A stretch of DNA of 64,000 nucleotides, taken from Ferruginibacter albus (lineage in GTDB: Bacteria; Bacteroidota; Bacteroidia; Chitinophagales; Chitinophagaceae). The DNA lies in NCBI RefSeq assembly GCF_020042285.1, contig NZ_CP083388.1, positions 770,001-834,000 on the forward strand, written 5' to 3'. Shown piece after piece: positions 45,016 to 53,055 of this stretch. Position 1 is the stretch's first letter. Every line of letters begins with the position of its first letter. The notes under the pieces were generated by a model. It searched no databases. It was not told the DNA's origin and saw only the letters and a program-made list of their open reading frames with translations. Made by a program: the position numbers and the translations under genes.

Positions 45016-48000
45016 TTATTCCACCAAAAATTTCTTTATTATAGTAGAATTGGAATTGGTTTTAATATGTAAGAAATACACACCGGCGTTTAGATTAGCA
45101 ACATTGATGCCTAGTTTTGAATTTGGATAAACTTTTGAAGTAAAATGCTTAATAATTTTTCCTTGATTATCCACAATCTCAAAATCAGCATCTCCGCTTA
45201 ACCCTTTAATAACAACAGCAAGCTTGTTATTGACAACAGGATTAGGAATTATCGTAACATCATTATCGGACAAAACTGAAATATCACTAAATACCGGGCG
45301 TGAACTGGTAACAGTTGAAGTACTTGCATTCAAAGTCAGTTTACCAAAATCAGCAGTGCTTTGATAATTATTGATCGTTCCGTTCCAAACGGCTTGTCCA
45401 TCCCTGTCTCCGCCATTGTCATCATCATCATACCCTGCATCAAAGCCAATGCTTGCTCCTGCTGTTGGTGTTATTCCTAATTGCGACCAGGGAATTGCTA
45501 CTTCAACAGTATAACCACCTGCTATCGGCACAACTTTAAATTGCAAACCGGTAATAGCTGTTTTAGCAAAAGCAGTTGTTTTATTATAACCGATAATAAA
45601 CTGATTATCCTTTCCATCATAAGTTGTACTCTTATTATTATTGGCATCGATATAAATTTCAAATGCATCATCATTCCACATGTCAGCAGATTCACTGTAG
45701 AGGTTTGCGTCTAATATTTTAGCGCCAATGTATAAATTAGTATTATCCCATAGCACACCAAATGTTGCAGTATTGTTTACACTGCCTGTTACTGTTTTGG
45801 TAATTGATTTATTTAGATTCCATCCTGTTTCATTCAGGTTGCCATCAATAGTAATTGTTGCCGGTGCTTTGTAACAGGTAACTACACCTGCAGGGTCAGT
45901 CGCATTACTAACGGTGATGGTTACTATTTTTGTTCCTGTGCCACCTGCATTGGTTGCACTAATAGTGATAGTAGAAGTTGCAGCTGTTGTAGGCGTGCCA
46001 CTAATAACACCTGTAGAAGTGTTTACAGATAATCCTGCAGGTAATCCCGTTGCATTATAGCTTATAGGACTATTAGATGCTGTAATTGTATAAGTAAACA
46101 AAGATCCAACAGTTGCTGTTGTAGTAGCAGCACTTGAAATAACAGGTGCTGCAGGGTTGCTAGCGGTAATGGTTAACGTTTTTGTTCCCGTACCACCTGC
46201 ATTGGTTGCACTGATAGTTACATTAGAAGTTGCCGCTGTTGTAGGCGTACCGCTAATAACACCTGTAGAAGTATTCACAGATAATCCGGCAGGTAATCCT
46301 GTCGCATTATAGCTTGTAGGATTGTTAGATGCGGTAATAGTATAAGAGAATGCAGTACTAACTGTTGCGCTTGCAGTAGCAGCACTCGAAATAACAGGCG
46401 CAACGGGACTAATAGTAATGGTCAATGTTTTTGTTCCTGTGCCACCTGCGTTAATTGCACTGATAGTAACATTCGAGGTTGCAGCTGTTGTTGGAGTTCC
46501 ACTAATAACACCTGTAGAAGTGTTTACAGATAATCCGGCAGATAATCCCGTTGCATTATAGCTTGTAGGACTATTGGATGCTGTGATGGTATAGCTAAAG
46601 ACAGTGCCAACAGTTCCTGTAGCAGTGGCAGCGCTTGAGATAACCGGTGCGGCAGGTGTACTGTTTAAAGCAAAATTTATATAGTTTATATTGAAGCCAT
46701 CTGTTTCTTCTACGATTTTTAAAACTTTTTGCCCCGTAGTTAAGGCAGGTGTTGTAACACTTACTGTTTGCCATTTTTGCCAATCAGTTGTATTAGGAAT
46801 AGCAATGGAACCTGAAATGTTTACACCATCCAATTCAATGTGTAATGTTTTACCTGAGTTAGGAGATGCTAAGCGTAATTGTAATGTGTACGTTCCTGCT
46901 GTAGCAACATTTACGGTATATTCCATCCATTCCCCCGCATTTGTCCAGCCAACATTATATCCGCCATCGGCGCAGGTTTCAATATCAACACCTTCGCTTG
47001 GTCTGTATTGTCCGCCACTATTGGCTACATCATTATCATGATAAGCAATTCCTTCACCACCTGTATCATAATCTTCTGCTTCTATTTTTCCGGGGATTGC
47101 TCTTGCTGTGCCACCATAAGGTGCTTGCGGAGGGTTACTAACGGTTATGATTAACGTTTTCGTTCCCGTACCACCGGCATTGATTGCACTGATAGTTACA
47201 TTAGAAGTTGTAGCTATTGTCGGAGTTCCGCTGATAACACCTGTAGTTGTATTCACACTTAATCCTGCCGGCAATCCTGTAGCATTATAACTTGTAGGAG
47301 TGTTAGATGCAGTAATAGTATAACTAAATGCAGCACCAACTGTTGCTGTAGCAGTAGCAGCGCTTGAAATAACCGGTGCAGGGGGTAAGCTATTCAGTGT
47401 AAAGCTTAAATAATTTATATTAAAGCCGTCTGTTTCTTCAACTACTTTTAAGATCTTTTGCCCTGTGGTTAAAGCAGGTGTTGTAACACTTACTGTTTGC
47501 CATTTTTGCCAATCAGTTGTATTAGGAATAGCAATAGTTCCTGAAATATTTATACCATCCAATTCAATGTGTAATGTTTTGCCTGAGTTAGGAGATGCTA
47601 AGCGTAATTGTAATGTATAGGTTCCTGCTGTAGCAACATTCACAGTGTATTCCATCCATTCGCCTGCATTTGTCCAGCCAACATTATATCCGCCATCGGC
47701 ACAGGTTTCAATATCCACACCTTCGCTTGGTCTGTATTGTCCCCCACTATTGACTGCATCATTATCATGATAAGCAATTCCTTCACCACCGGTATCATAA
47801 TCTTCTGCTTCAATTTTTCCCGGGATTACTCTTGCTGTGCCACCATAAGGAGCTTGCGTAGTTGTTGTTATAAAATAAGGAGTAGGACGTGTTGCAGTTA
47901 ATGCAATTTGTCCTTTAAACATTTTACTTCCATCGCCGGAAAGGCGCATGTAATAATCTGCTGAAACAGCTGTGCCATCTTCATCTAATGTAAGGAAAGA

Positions 48001-50475
48001 AGAGCCCGCAGGAATGTAAGAAGCATTCTCTGCTGTTTTTGCAATTTGATTGCCTTCATTGTATTCATCGAACATTGAAATGTAAATACCCTGGCAATTC
48101 AAACGCTTCATGTTATAAAATTGGCGCCACATAAAATCACCATGTACTCTTTGTTTTTCTTGCAGATCGCCGGGTAATACGCATGGCTGGTAGTCGATAC
48201 CGTTAGCTGTGCAATACGCCTGGTCTGCACTTTGATAATTTGTATAAAAATTATCTACGTCACTTACATTTCCAATTCTGCCAACCATCCATGGCGACAG
48301 CATGTTGAATGCTTTGTACGCATTAATAAAGTTTGGACGGGAATCACTGTTTTGATCACGCCAATGTGTAGGCACTCCGCCAATTACATAACAACCCTGG
48401 CTTTTAAACCAGTTGATCACATCTAAACAAACATCTGCTGTCCATGGATGATTGTCATCATTAAATCCAAAACCCCAAATGCACACAACAGGCTTGCCGT
48501 TTTGTTTTGCATAGGCTGATGATGAAGTATAAGCAGAGATCTTATTTGTCCAATCAGCTTTCATTTCTGTTTGCATATTTGTCCAGCCGCTTACATCGTA
48601 CATGATGTAAAATTTTCTTCCATAAGCTTCAGCAGCTGTTTTCACTTTAGCTGTAATAGCATCACGTACCGGGCCTTCGCCACCTGTTGGATTGAAACGT
48701 TGTAAGGCTGCTACATCCAAATTGTTTTGCTGCATCCATAAAAAATGTGTGTTGACTGTTTGGTCTGTATAGGATGAAAATAATTTTGCCTGTTGGCCAT
48801 TTCCCAAATTGGGCCAAGCTGTTGCGAAAGTGGTTGTGTAATCACGAACATCCGGCCAAGACTTAAGCCCATTGTTTGTTGCAGAAGGAGCTTGTGACCA
48901 ATTCTGCGTATAATGCCACCAGGCATTAATGGGAGAGCCATCGCCAATAGCAGCAAACCATCCCTGGTAACCCACTGTAATTTTTCCCACCACATCTCCG
49001 GCAGTGGATGTTGCATTGGATATAGTAATTGCCAATGTTGCTGTTCCCGTACCTCCGCTGTTGGTTGCACTGATAGCTACATTGGCAGAGCCTGCTGTTG
49101 TTGGAGTACCACTGATAACACCTGTTGAAGTATTCACACTTAAGCCGGCAGGTAAGTTGGTTGCATTATAGCTGGCAGGTGTATTCGAAGCAATAATAGT
49201 ATAGGTAAAAGAATTGCCGACTGTTGCAGTTGCAGAGGTAGCGCTTGAAATAACGGGTGCAGCAACGGCAATTCCATCTACCTGGTCCATTAATGCTTTG
49301 GCATTGCTTATTTGTAAAGCATTGAAATAATTAAACACCTGGTTTAACTGTGATTGCTTTGTAGCATCTGAAGCATATTTTTTTCTAAGCGTGAATAACC
49401 GATATACTTGTTCCAGGTCACTTTGCGTATAGGCGACACCGGTATATTGTTGTATGCGAACCAAGTCTCTGTAGCCATATTCAACGGTTGGTTCAAAGAT
49501 GGTTCCTTCACCAAAATCGTTGAAGGTGCATAATTGCACCGCATCAATATGTGCAGATGTTTTGTATTGCGTAACGTAACCTAAGGTAGTATTTAAAGTA
49601 GCAGCATTATTATCTGCAATGGCAGGAGCAGAACTGCCTGCGCCACCTTGCGCATAATAGTCATTGTAACGTGGATATGCTACTGCCATTACGTTTTGTT
49701 GCGATGGTGCCCGGTTTGCATAATAAGTATTTAAATAACCTAATGGGTCGCTGCCGGGATTGTACACCCATGTATATTGTCCATCAGCATTAGAACCTGC
49801 AGTAGTGTTATCCCATAATGTTCTGAAGTCTACTGCTTGTCCTGCATTAGAAAGAATGGTTGTCCAACTGCTTGCATTGGTATAAGTGATCGGTCCAAAT
49901 ACACCAACAAAAGGCTTACTGCCGGCGCCTTTTATATAATTCGATTTATTGAAATAATTATCTCTGGCATAAGCAACACTTGCATTGGCATTGGAGATAT
50001 TGCTCCAGAAACGATCTTCCAATATCAACCCAAAAGATAAACCTGCGTTTGCTGTGCTATTAATAATGGCGTTAGAGTTGGTCAATAGAGAACCTACATC
50101 ACCATTGGAGCCTTGTGTACCATACCAATCTACCAATACACCATCAATTCCCGATAATTTCATCAGCAATAAATGATATTCTATCACATTTGGATCGCTG
50201 CTGGCATAAGGGCCGATCAAAGGATAATAGTTAGAGGCAATCTGCCGGTGCCCGTTTCCATCAATAACATTTGGGTTTCGATTGGTCATCGTCCAATGAT
50301 AACCCCAGGTATAACTGCCACCTGCAACGGGATTTGTTGGTGCATCGTACCAGGGCATATAATGTACATATACTTTTATAGGATTTGTTTTGGTAACTGC
50401 TACTGATTGGCTGAAAGAATGTATCGCTATAAAAGAAAAGAATAGCGTAAAGGCTGCAAGCAAAAGTTTTTTCAT
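45016..50475 (-). CDS. Modular secreted protein with two GH99-like domains, two CBM6, Ig-like repeats, CBM9-like domain and type A CTD
   Basis: 1819 residues. Signal peptide 1-23. GH99/GH71-like domain A (about 24-400) begins VYVHYMPWYD and carries NDFGEGTIFEP with D320 and E323. An Ig-like repeat follows, then GH99-like domain B (about 490-870) beginning GYQGWFAA, with DEYNEGNQI giving the E804-x-x-E807 pair typical of the family. Next come CBM6-A (about 873-1030, KIEAEDYDTGGEGIAYHD), an Ig-like repeat, CBM6-B (about 1116-1268, very similar), three Ig-like repeats, a CBM9-like domain (about 1527-1722) and a type A CTD (VTIIPNPVVNNKLAVV to KKFLVE). GH99 enzymes act on alpha-mannosides; the actual substrate is unknown. 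First gene of a likely two-gene unit. Confidence 0.83.
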   Translation of the reverse strand: MKKLLLAAFTLFFSFIAIHSFSQSVAVTKTNPIKVYVHYMPWYDAPTNPVAGGSYTWGYHWTMTNRNPNVIDGNGHRQIASNYYPLIGPYASSDPNVIEYHLLLMKLSGIDGVLVDWYGTQGSNGDVGSLLTNSNAIINSTANAGLSFGLILEDRFWSNISNANASVAYARDNYFNKSNYIKGAGSKPFVGVFGPITYTNASSWTTILSNAGQAVDFRTLWDNTTAGSNADGQYTWVYNPGSDPLGYLNTYYANRAPSQQNVMAVAYPRYNDYYAQGGAGSSAPAIADNNAATLNTTLGYVTQYKTSAHIDAVQLCTFNDFGEGTIFEPTVEYGYRDLVRIQQYTGVAYTQSDLEQVYRLFTLRKKYASDATKQSQLNQVFNYFNALQISNAKALMDQVDGIAVAAPVISSATSATATVGNSFTYTIIASNTPASYNATNLPAGLSVNTSTGVISGTPTTAGSANVAISATNSGGTGTATLAITISNATSTAGDVVGKITVGYQGWFAAIGDGSPINAWWHYTQNWSQAPSATNNGLKSWPDVRDYTTTFATAWPNLGNGQQAKLFSSYTDQTVNTHFLWMQQNNLDVAALQRFNPTGGEGPVRDAITAKVKTAAEAYGRKFYIMYDVSGWTNMQTEMKADWTNKISAYTSSSAYAKQNGKPVVCIWGFGFNDDNHPWTADVCLDVINWFKSQGCYVIGGVPTHWRDQNSDSRPNFINAYKAFNMLSPWMVGRIGNVSDVDNFYTNYQSADQAYCTANGIDYQPCVLPGDLQEKQRVHGDFMWRQFYNMKRLNCQGIYISMFDEYNEGNQIAKTAENASYIPAGSSFLTLDEDGTAVSADYYMRLSGDGSKMFKGQIALTATRPTPYFITTTTQAPYGGTARVIPGKIEAEDYDTGGEGIAYHDNDAVNSGGQYRPSEGVDIETCADGGYNVGWTNAGEWMEYTVNVATAGTYTLQLRLASPNSGKTLHIELDGINISGTIAIPNTTDWQKWQTVSVTTPALTTGQKILKVVEETDGFNINYLSFTLNSLPPAPVISSAATATATVGAAFSYTITASNTPTSYNATGLPAGLSVNTTTGVISGTPTIATTSNVTISAINAGGTGTKTLIITVSNPPQAPYGGTARAIPGKIEAEDYDTGGEGIAYHDNDVANSGGQYRPSEGVDIETCADGGYNVGWTNAGEWMEYTVNVATAGTYTLQLRLASPNSGKTLHIELDGVNISGSIAIPNTTDWQKWQTVSVTTPALTTGQKVLKIVEETDGFNINYINFALNSTPAAPVISSAATATGTVGTVFSYTITASNSPTSYNATGLSAGLSVNTSTGVISGTPTTAATSNVTISAINAGGTGTKTLTITISPVAPVISSAATASATVSTAFSYTITASNNPTSYNATGLPAGLSVNTSTGVISGTPTTAATSNVTISATNAGGTGTKTLTITASNPAAPVISSAATTTATVGSLFTYTITASNSPISYNATGLPAGLSVNTSTGVISGTPTTAATSTITISATNAGGTGTKIVTITVSNATDPAGVVTCYKAPATITIDGNLNETGWNLNKSITKTVTGSVNNTATFGVLWDNTNLYIGAKILDANLYSESADMWNDDAFEIYIDANNNKSTTYDGKDNQFIIGYNKTTAFAKTAITGLQFKVVPIAGGYTVEVAIPWSQLGITPTAGASIGFDAGYDDDDNGGDRDGQAVWNGTINNYQSTADFGKLTLNASTSTVTSSRPVFSDISVLSDNDVTIIPNPVVNNKLAVVIKGLSGDADFEIVDNQGKIIKHFTSKVYPNSKLGINVANLNAGVYFLHIKTNSNSTIIKKFLVE
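45905..46660 (-). repeat. Three tandem Ig-like (He_PIG) coding repeats
   Basis: Three in-frame repeats of about 250 bases in the GH99-like gene, closely similar to each other and to those at 42640-44146. Confidence 0.85.
46665..47131 (-). repeat. CBM6 coding duplication, copy B
   Basis: About 465 bases encoding the second CBM6 domain, matching 47394-47860 at a constant offset of 729 bases with only scattered differences; intragenic direct duplication. Confidence 0.88.
47394..47860 (-). repeat. CBM6 coding duplication, copy A
   Basis: First CBM6 copy of the GH99-like protein; partner of 46665-47131. One Ig-like repeat separates the copies. Confidence 0.88.
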
Positions 50476-50644
50476 GTTATGGTGTTTATCGTTTGGGAGA
50501 AAGAGTCGCGGAAAGTGTTCTATCAGGAGTCGGAGAAAAAATTGCTAAATCCGGAAGAGGCTGTACATAAAAGTTTACAGTCAGCAATAAACAGCAATAA
50601 AATTGATAAGTAGAAAATCAATTTCATACAGCTAATCTTTGGAG

Positions 50645-50653
50645 GCAATCGTT
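50645..50653 (-). promoter_or_regulatory. AACGATTGC motif upstream of the GH99-like gene
   Basis: The 9-base core of the 12-mer found upstream of both adhesin genes, here 170 bases before the GH99-like start codon. A single 9-mer can occur by chance. Confidence 0.25.
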
Positions 50654-50849
50654 AATTAAGTACACTATGAAAATAGGTCATTAATAATATTCTTGCCAAT
50701 TTGTATAAATCGTATATAAAAAATTACTTAAATCCTAAGAGAAAAATTATTGTAATTGTGTTATAATCAAATAGATGCATATTTATTATGAAATAAAAAA
50801 TATAACGCTGCTAAATCTTGTATTAAACAGGTGGGCATGTTTTGGCGGA

Positions 50850-50880
50850 AAATAAAAAACCTCCGGGAAACCGGAGGAGT
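50850..50880 (-). terminator. Terminator of the type A secreted protein gene
   Basis: Minus-strand hairpin CCTCCGG / CCGGAGG with a TTTC loop followed by TTTTTTATTTT, about 115 bases after the stop codon at 50994. Confidence 0.85.
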
Positions 50881-50993
50881 GAGCAGTTGGTTTTGGGTAA
50901 ACATTTAATTAAGGGTTATAATTATTTATGTTGATTATCATTACCCGGTTGTTAAGACAAAATTTATTTATGATCTGCTGCGTGAGTAAAAAA

Positions 50994-52073
50994 TTAATTT
51001 ACATAGAAGGCTTGCTTGTAAAAATGTGTTTCGTCTATAAGGAATACACGGTACAATCCTTTTGGCATTATCAGCGGAAGATTGATACGCAAAGTTTTAT
51101 CTACTCCATCATGCATCAGCTCTTGTGTAGTAATTTGTTGCCCTATATTGGAAAGAATGCTTAAACGGTAATTGCCCTTGGTAACAGCTGCCAAACGCAA
51201 AGTAAGTACGCTGCCAACGGGATTTGGGTAAATTAAAATAGAATTTCCGATAGTTCCAAAATAAAGCCTGATCACATGCGATAGTGAAACAGTGCCGTTG
51301 TTATTATTTATTTTGATCCGATAAAAATTGGTCCCTATCATGGGTTGCAGGTCATTGAAGGTATAGGCTACGGCTCCGTTGGATTGTTTTGAACTAACGG
51401 TGCCGATGGTACTAAAATTTAATCCGTTATCCGATTTTTGAATTTCGTAACTAACGGCATCTACATCGTTTTGTGCGCTCCACCTTACCTGCATCCCCTT
51501 ACTGTAATCTGAACCATAAAAGCTGGTGAGTGTAATGGCCAGCGGTTGCGCAATAGCAAAGTCGGCAGTGTAATTATTGCCTGTGGCATTGTCCATTTGC
51601 TGTAGGGCGCAATTGCCGGAAGAAGAATTTGCCGAAGCTGAATAATATATTTCCAAAGTATAGTTACCTAAGGCATAGTTGGTAAGGTCAATAGCGTTAT
51701 CAAAATTCTGCCATTTTTGATTATTGCCTGAGGACGAAAAAAATGCAATAGGAACGATCGAAAAATCAGGATTGACTGGCCGTTTATTCTTAGGGTAAAC
51801 TGCGTAATACAAATTACCCCCACATACATTGCCTGCGGTATTTTTAAAAGTAGTGATGGCTGCACCTGCAATTTTCAGGTTGCCGGTGTTGGTGCCAAAA
51901 ACACCTAAATTATTGCCAAATGATATTTTACCGATAGAACCACCTGTAATTTGTGTATTGTAAAATGCGGAGTTCCCGTTTACTGTAAGGAAAATGGCCG
52001 AAGAGGAGATCCCAAATTGAGCTTTACCATTAAGCCACCAGGTTAATAATAAGAGGAGTAGAAATTTTTTCAT
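50994..52073 (-). CDS. Secreted protein with T9SS type A sorting domain
   Basis: 359 residues with a signal peptide (MKKFLLLLLLTWWLNGKAQ). The N-terminal region (about 20-170) is a beta-rich segment with no recognised family (YYAVYPKNKRPVNPDF, YTLEIYYSAS). A fibronectin-like segment follows (about 178-270, VRWSAQNDVDAVSYEIQKSD, TNFYRIKINN), common just before type A CTDs. The CTD begins at about 274 (SILIYPNPVGSVLTLRL) and ends KQAFYVN. Likely a small exported protein. It stands divergent from gldF, with 250 bases between them and its own terminator. Confidence 0.8.
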   Translation of the reverse strand: MKKFLLLLLLTWWLNGKAQFGISSSAIFLTVNGNSAFYNTQITGGSIGKISFGNNLGVFGTNTGNLKIAGAAITTFKNTAGNVCGGNLYYAVYPKNKRPVNPDFSIVPIAFFSSSGNNQKWQNFDNAIDLTNYALGNYTLEIYYSASANSSSGNCALQQMDNATGNNYTADFAIAQPLAITLTSFYGSDYSKGMQVRWSAQNDVDAVSYEIQKSDNGLNFSTIGTVSSKQSNGAVAYTFNDLQPMIGTNFYRIKINNNNGTVSLSHVIRLYFGTIGNSILIYPNPVGSVLTLRLAAVTKGNYRLSILSNIGQQITTQELMHDGVDKTLRINLPLIMPKGLYRVFLIDETHFYKQAFYVN

Positions 52074-52323
52074 GCACTTTATAAATAATAGTCGCTTTGA
52101 TAGGTATCGGATAGCGTTAGATTATAAAGCACTTATCAAATATAATAAAAAGTTTTGGAGAAGCAAGAGTAAAAGGGTTCATGGTTAATGCTTGATGGTC
52201 CGTTGTTTATTGTGCACAAGTCAATTATAAAAATATATTATAATGCATTTGAGGTTATAGACTATGGACTATTAACTCTATAAACCAAACTTTAATTAAC
52301 TTGCAGCGACTTTTTAAAACACT

Positions 52324-53046
52324 ATGTTCAGCATCTGCAAAAAAGAGCTTCATCAATTTTTTAGTAACCTCACGGGATATATTGCTATTACTTTATTTCT
52401 ATTGGTAAACGGCTTGTTTCTTTTTATCTTAAAAGACAGCAATATTTTTGATTTTGGTTACGCTACGCTGGATAAATTTTTTGAACTGGCTCCGTGGATC
52501 CTGCTCTTCTTAGTTCCCGCCATTACCATGCGTACATTGGCAGACGAATTTAAAACAGGTACGTTCGAAATTTTACAAACCCGTCCGCTTACACAATGGC
52601 AAATTGTTGTGGGTAAATATCTTTCTGTACTGATAGTGTTGGTGTTTGTAATTATTCCAACGTTTATTTATATACTTACTATTAAAAAATTAAGCGCCGG
52701 TGGCGGTATAGACAGTGGCGGCATTAGCGGAAGTTATATTGGCTTGTTTTTATTAGCGGGTGTTTTTGCAGCTATCGGTATAGGTTGCAGCAGCTTTACC
52801 AACAATGCGGTGGTGTCGTTTTTATTAAGTGCGTTTAGCTGCTTGTTATTGTACTTCGGATTTAATGCGATCAGTAAACTACCTGTATTTGCAGGTGGTG
52901 CAGATTATTATATTGAAATGTTGGGCATCGATTTTCACTATCGCAGCATTAGCAGGGGAGTATTGGATAGCAGGGATATTATTTATTTTCTCAGTATTAT
53001 TCTCTTATTTCTTTTAATTACCGTGAAAAATCTGCGCAAGCGTTAA
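52324..53046 (+). CDS. gldF: Gliding-motility ABC transporter permease subunit GldF
   Basis: 240 residues, the usual GldF length, with about six membrane helices (for example TGYIAITLFLLVNGLFLFIL, LAPWILLFLVPAITMRTLAD, YIGLFLLAGVFAAIGIGCSS, and IIYFLSIILLFLLITV at the end). It belongs to the ABC-2 permease family and has the conserved EFKTGTFEILQTRPLTQWQIVVGK loop. In Flavobacterium, GldF acts with GldG and the ATPase GldA; gldA is not in the window. gldG starts nine bases after the stop codon. Confidence 0.94.
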   Translation: MFSICKKELHQFFSNLTGYIAITLFLLVNGLFLFILKDSNIFDFGYATLDKFFELAPWILLFLVPAITMRTLADEFKTGTFEILQTRPLTQWQIVVGKYLSVLIVLVFVIIPTFIYILTIKKLSAGGGIDSGGISGSYIGLFLLAGVFAAIGIGCSSFTNNAVVSFLLSAFSCLLLYFGFNAISKLPVFAGGADYYIEMLGIDFHYRSISRGVLDSRDIIYFLSIILLFLLITVKNLRKR

Positions 53047-53055
53047 CAGCTCTTC

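Larger units (their letters stand above)
50476..50993. other. Intergenic region upstream of the GH99-like gene
   Basis: 518 bases without a credible gene. It contains the AACGATTGC motif (50653-50645, minus strand) and, nearer the next gene, a minus-strand terminator at 50850-50880. A plus-strand frame at 50928-51164 is a shadow partly inside the neighbouring gene. Confidence 0.6.

Noticed and set aside
42640..46660. Tandem repeats as a CRISPR array
   Set aside because: Units are ~250 bases, in frame and encode He_PIG-like Ig domains; no short conserved repeats with unique spacers.
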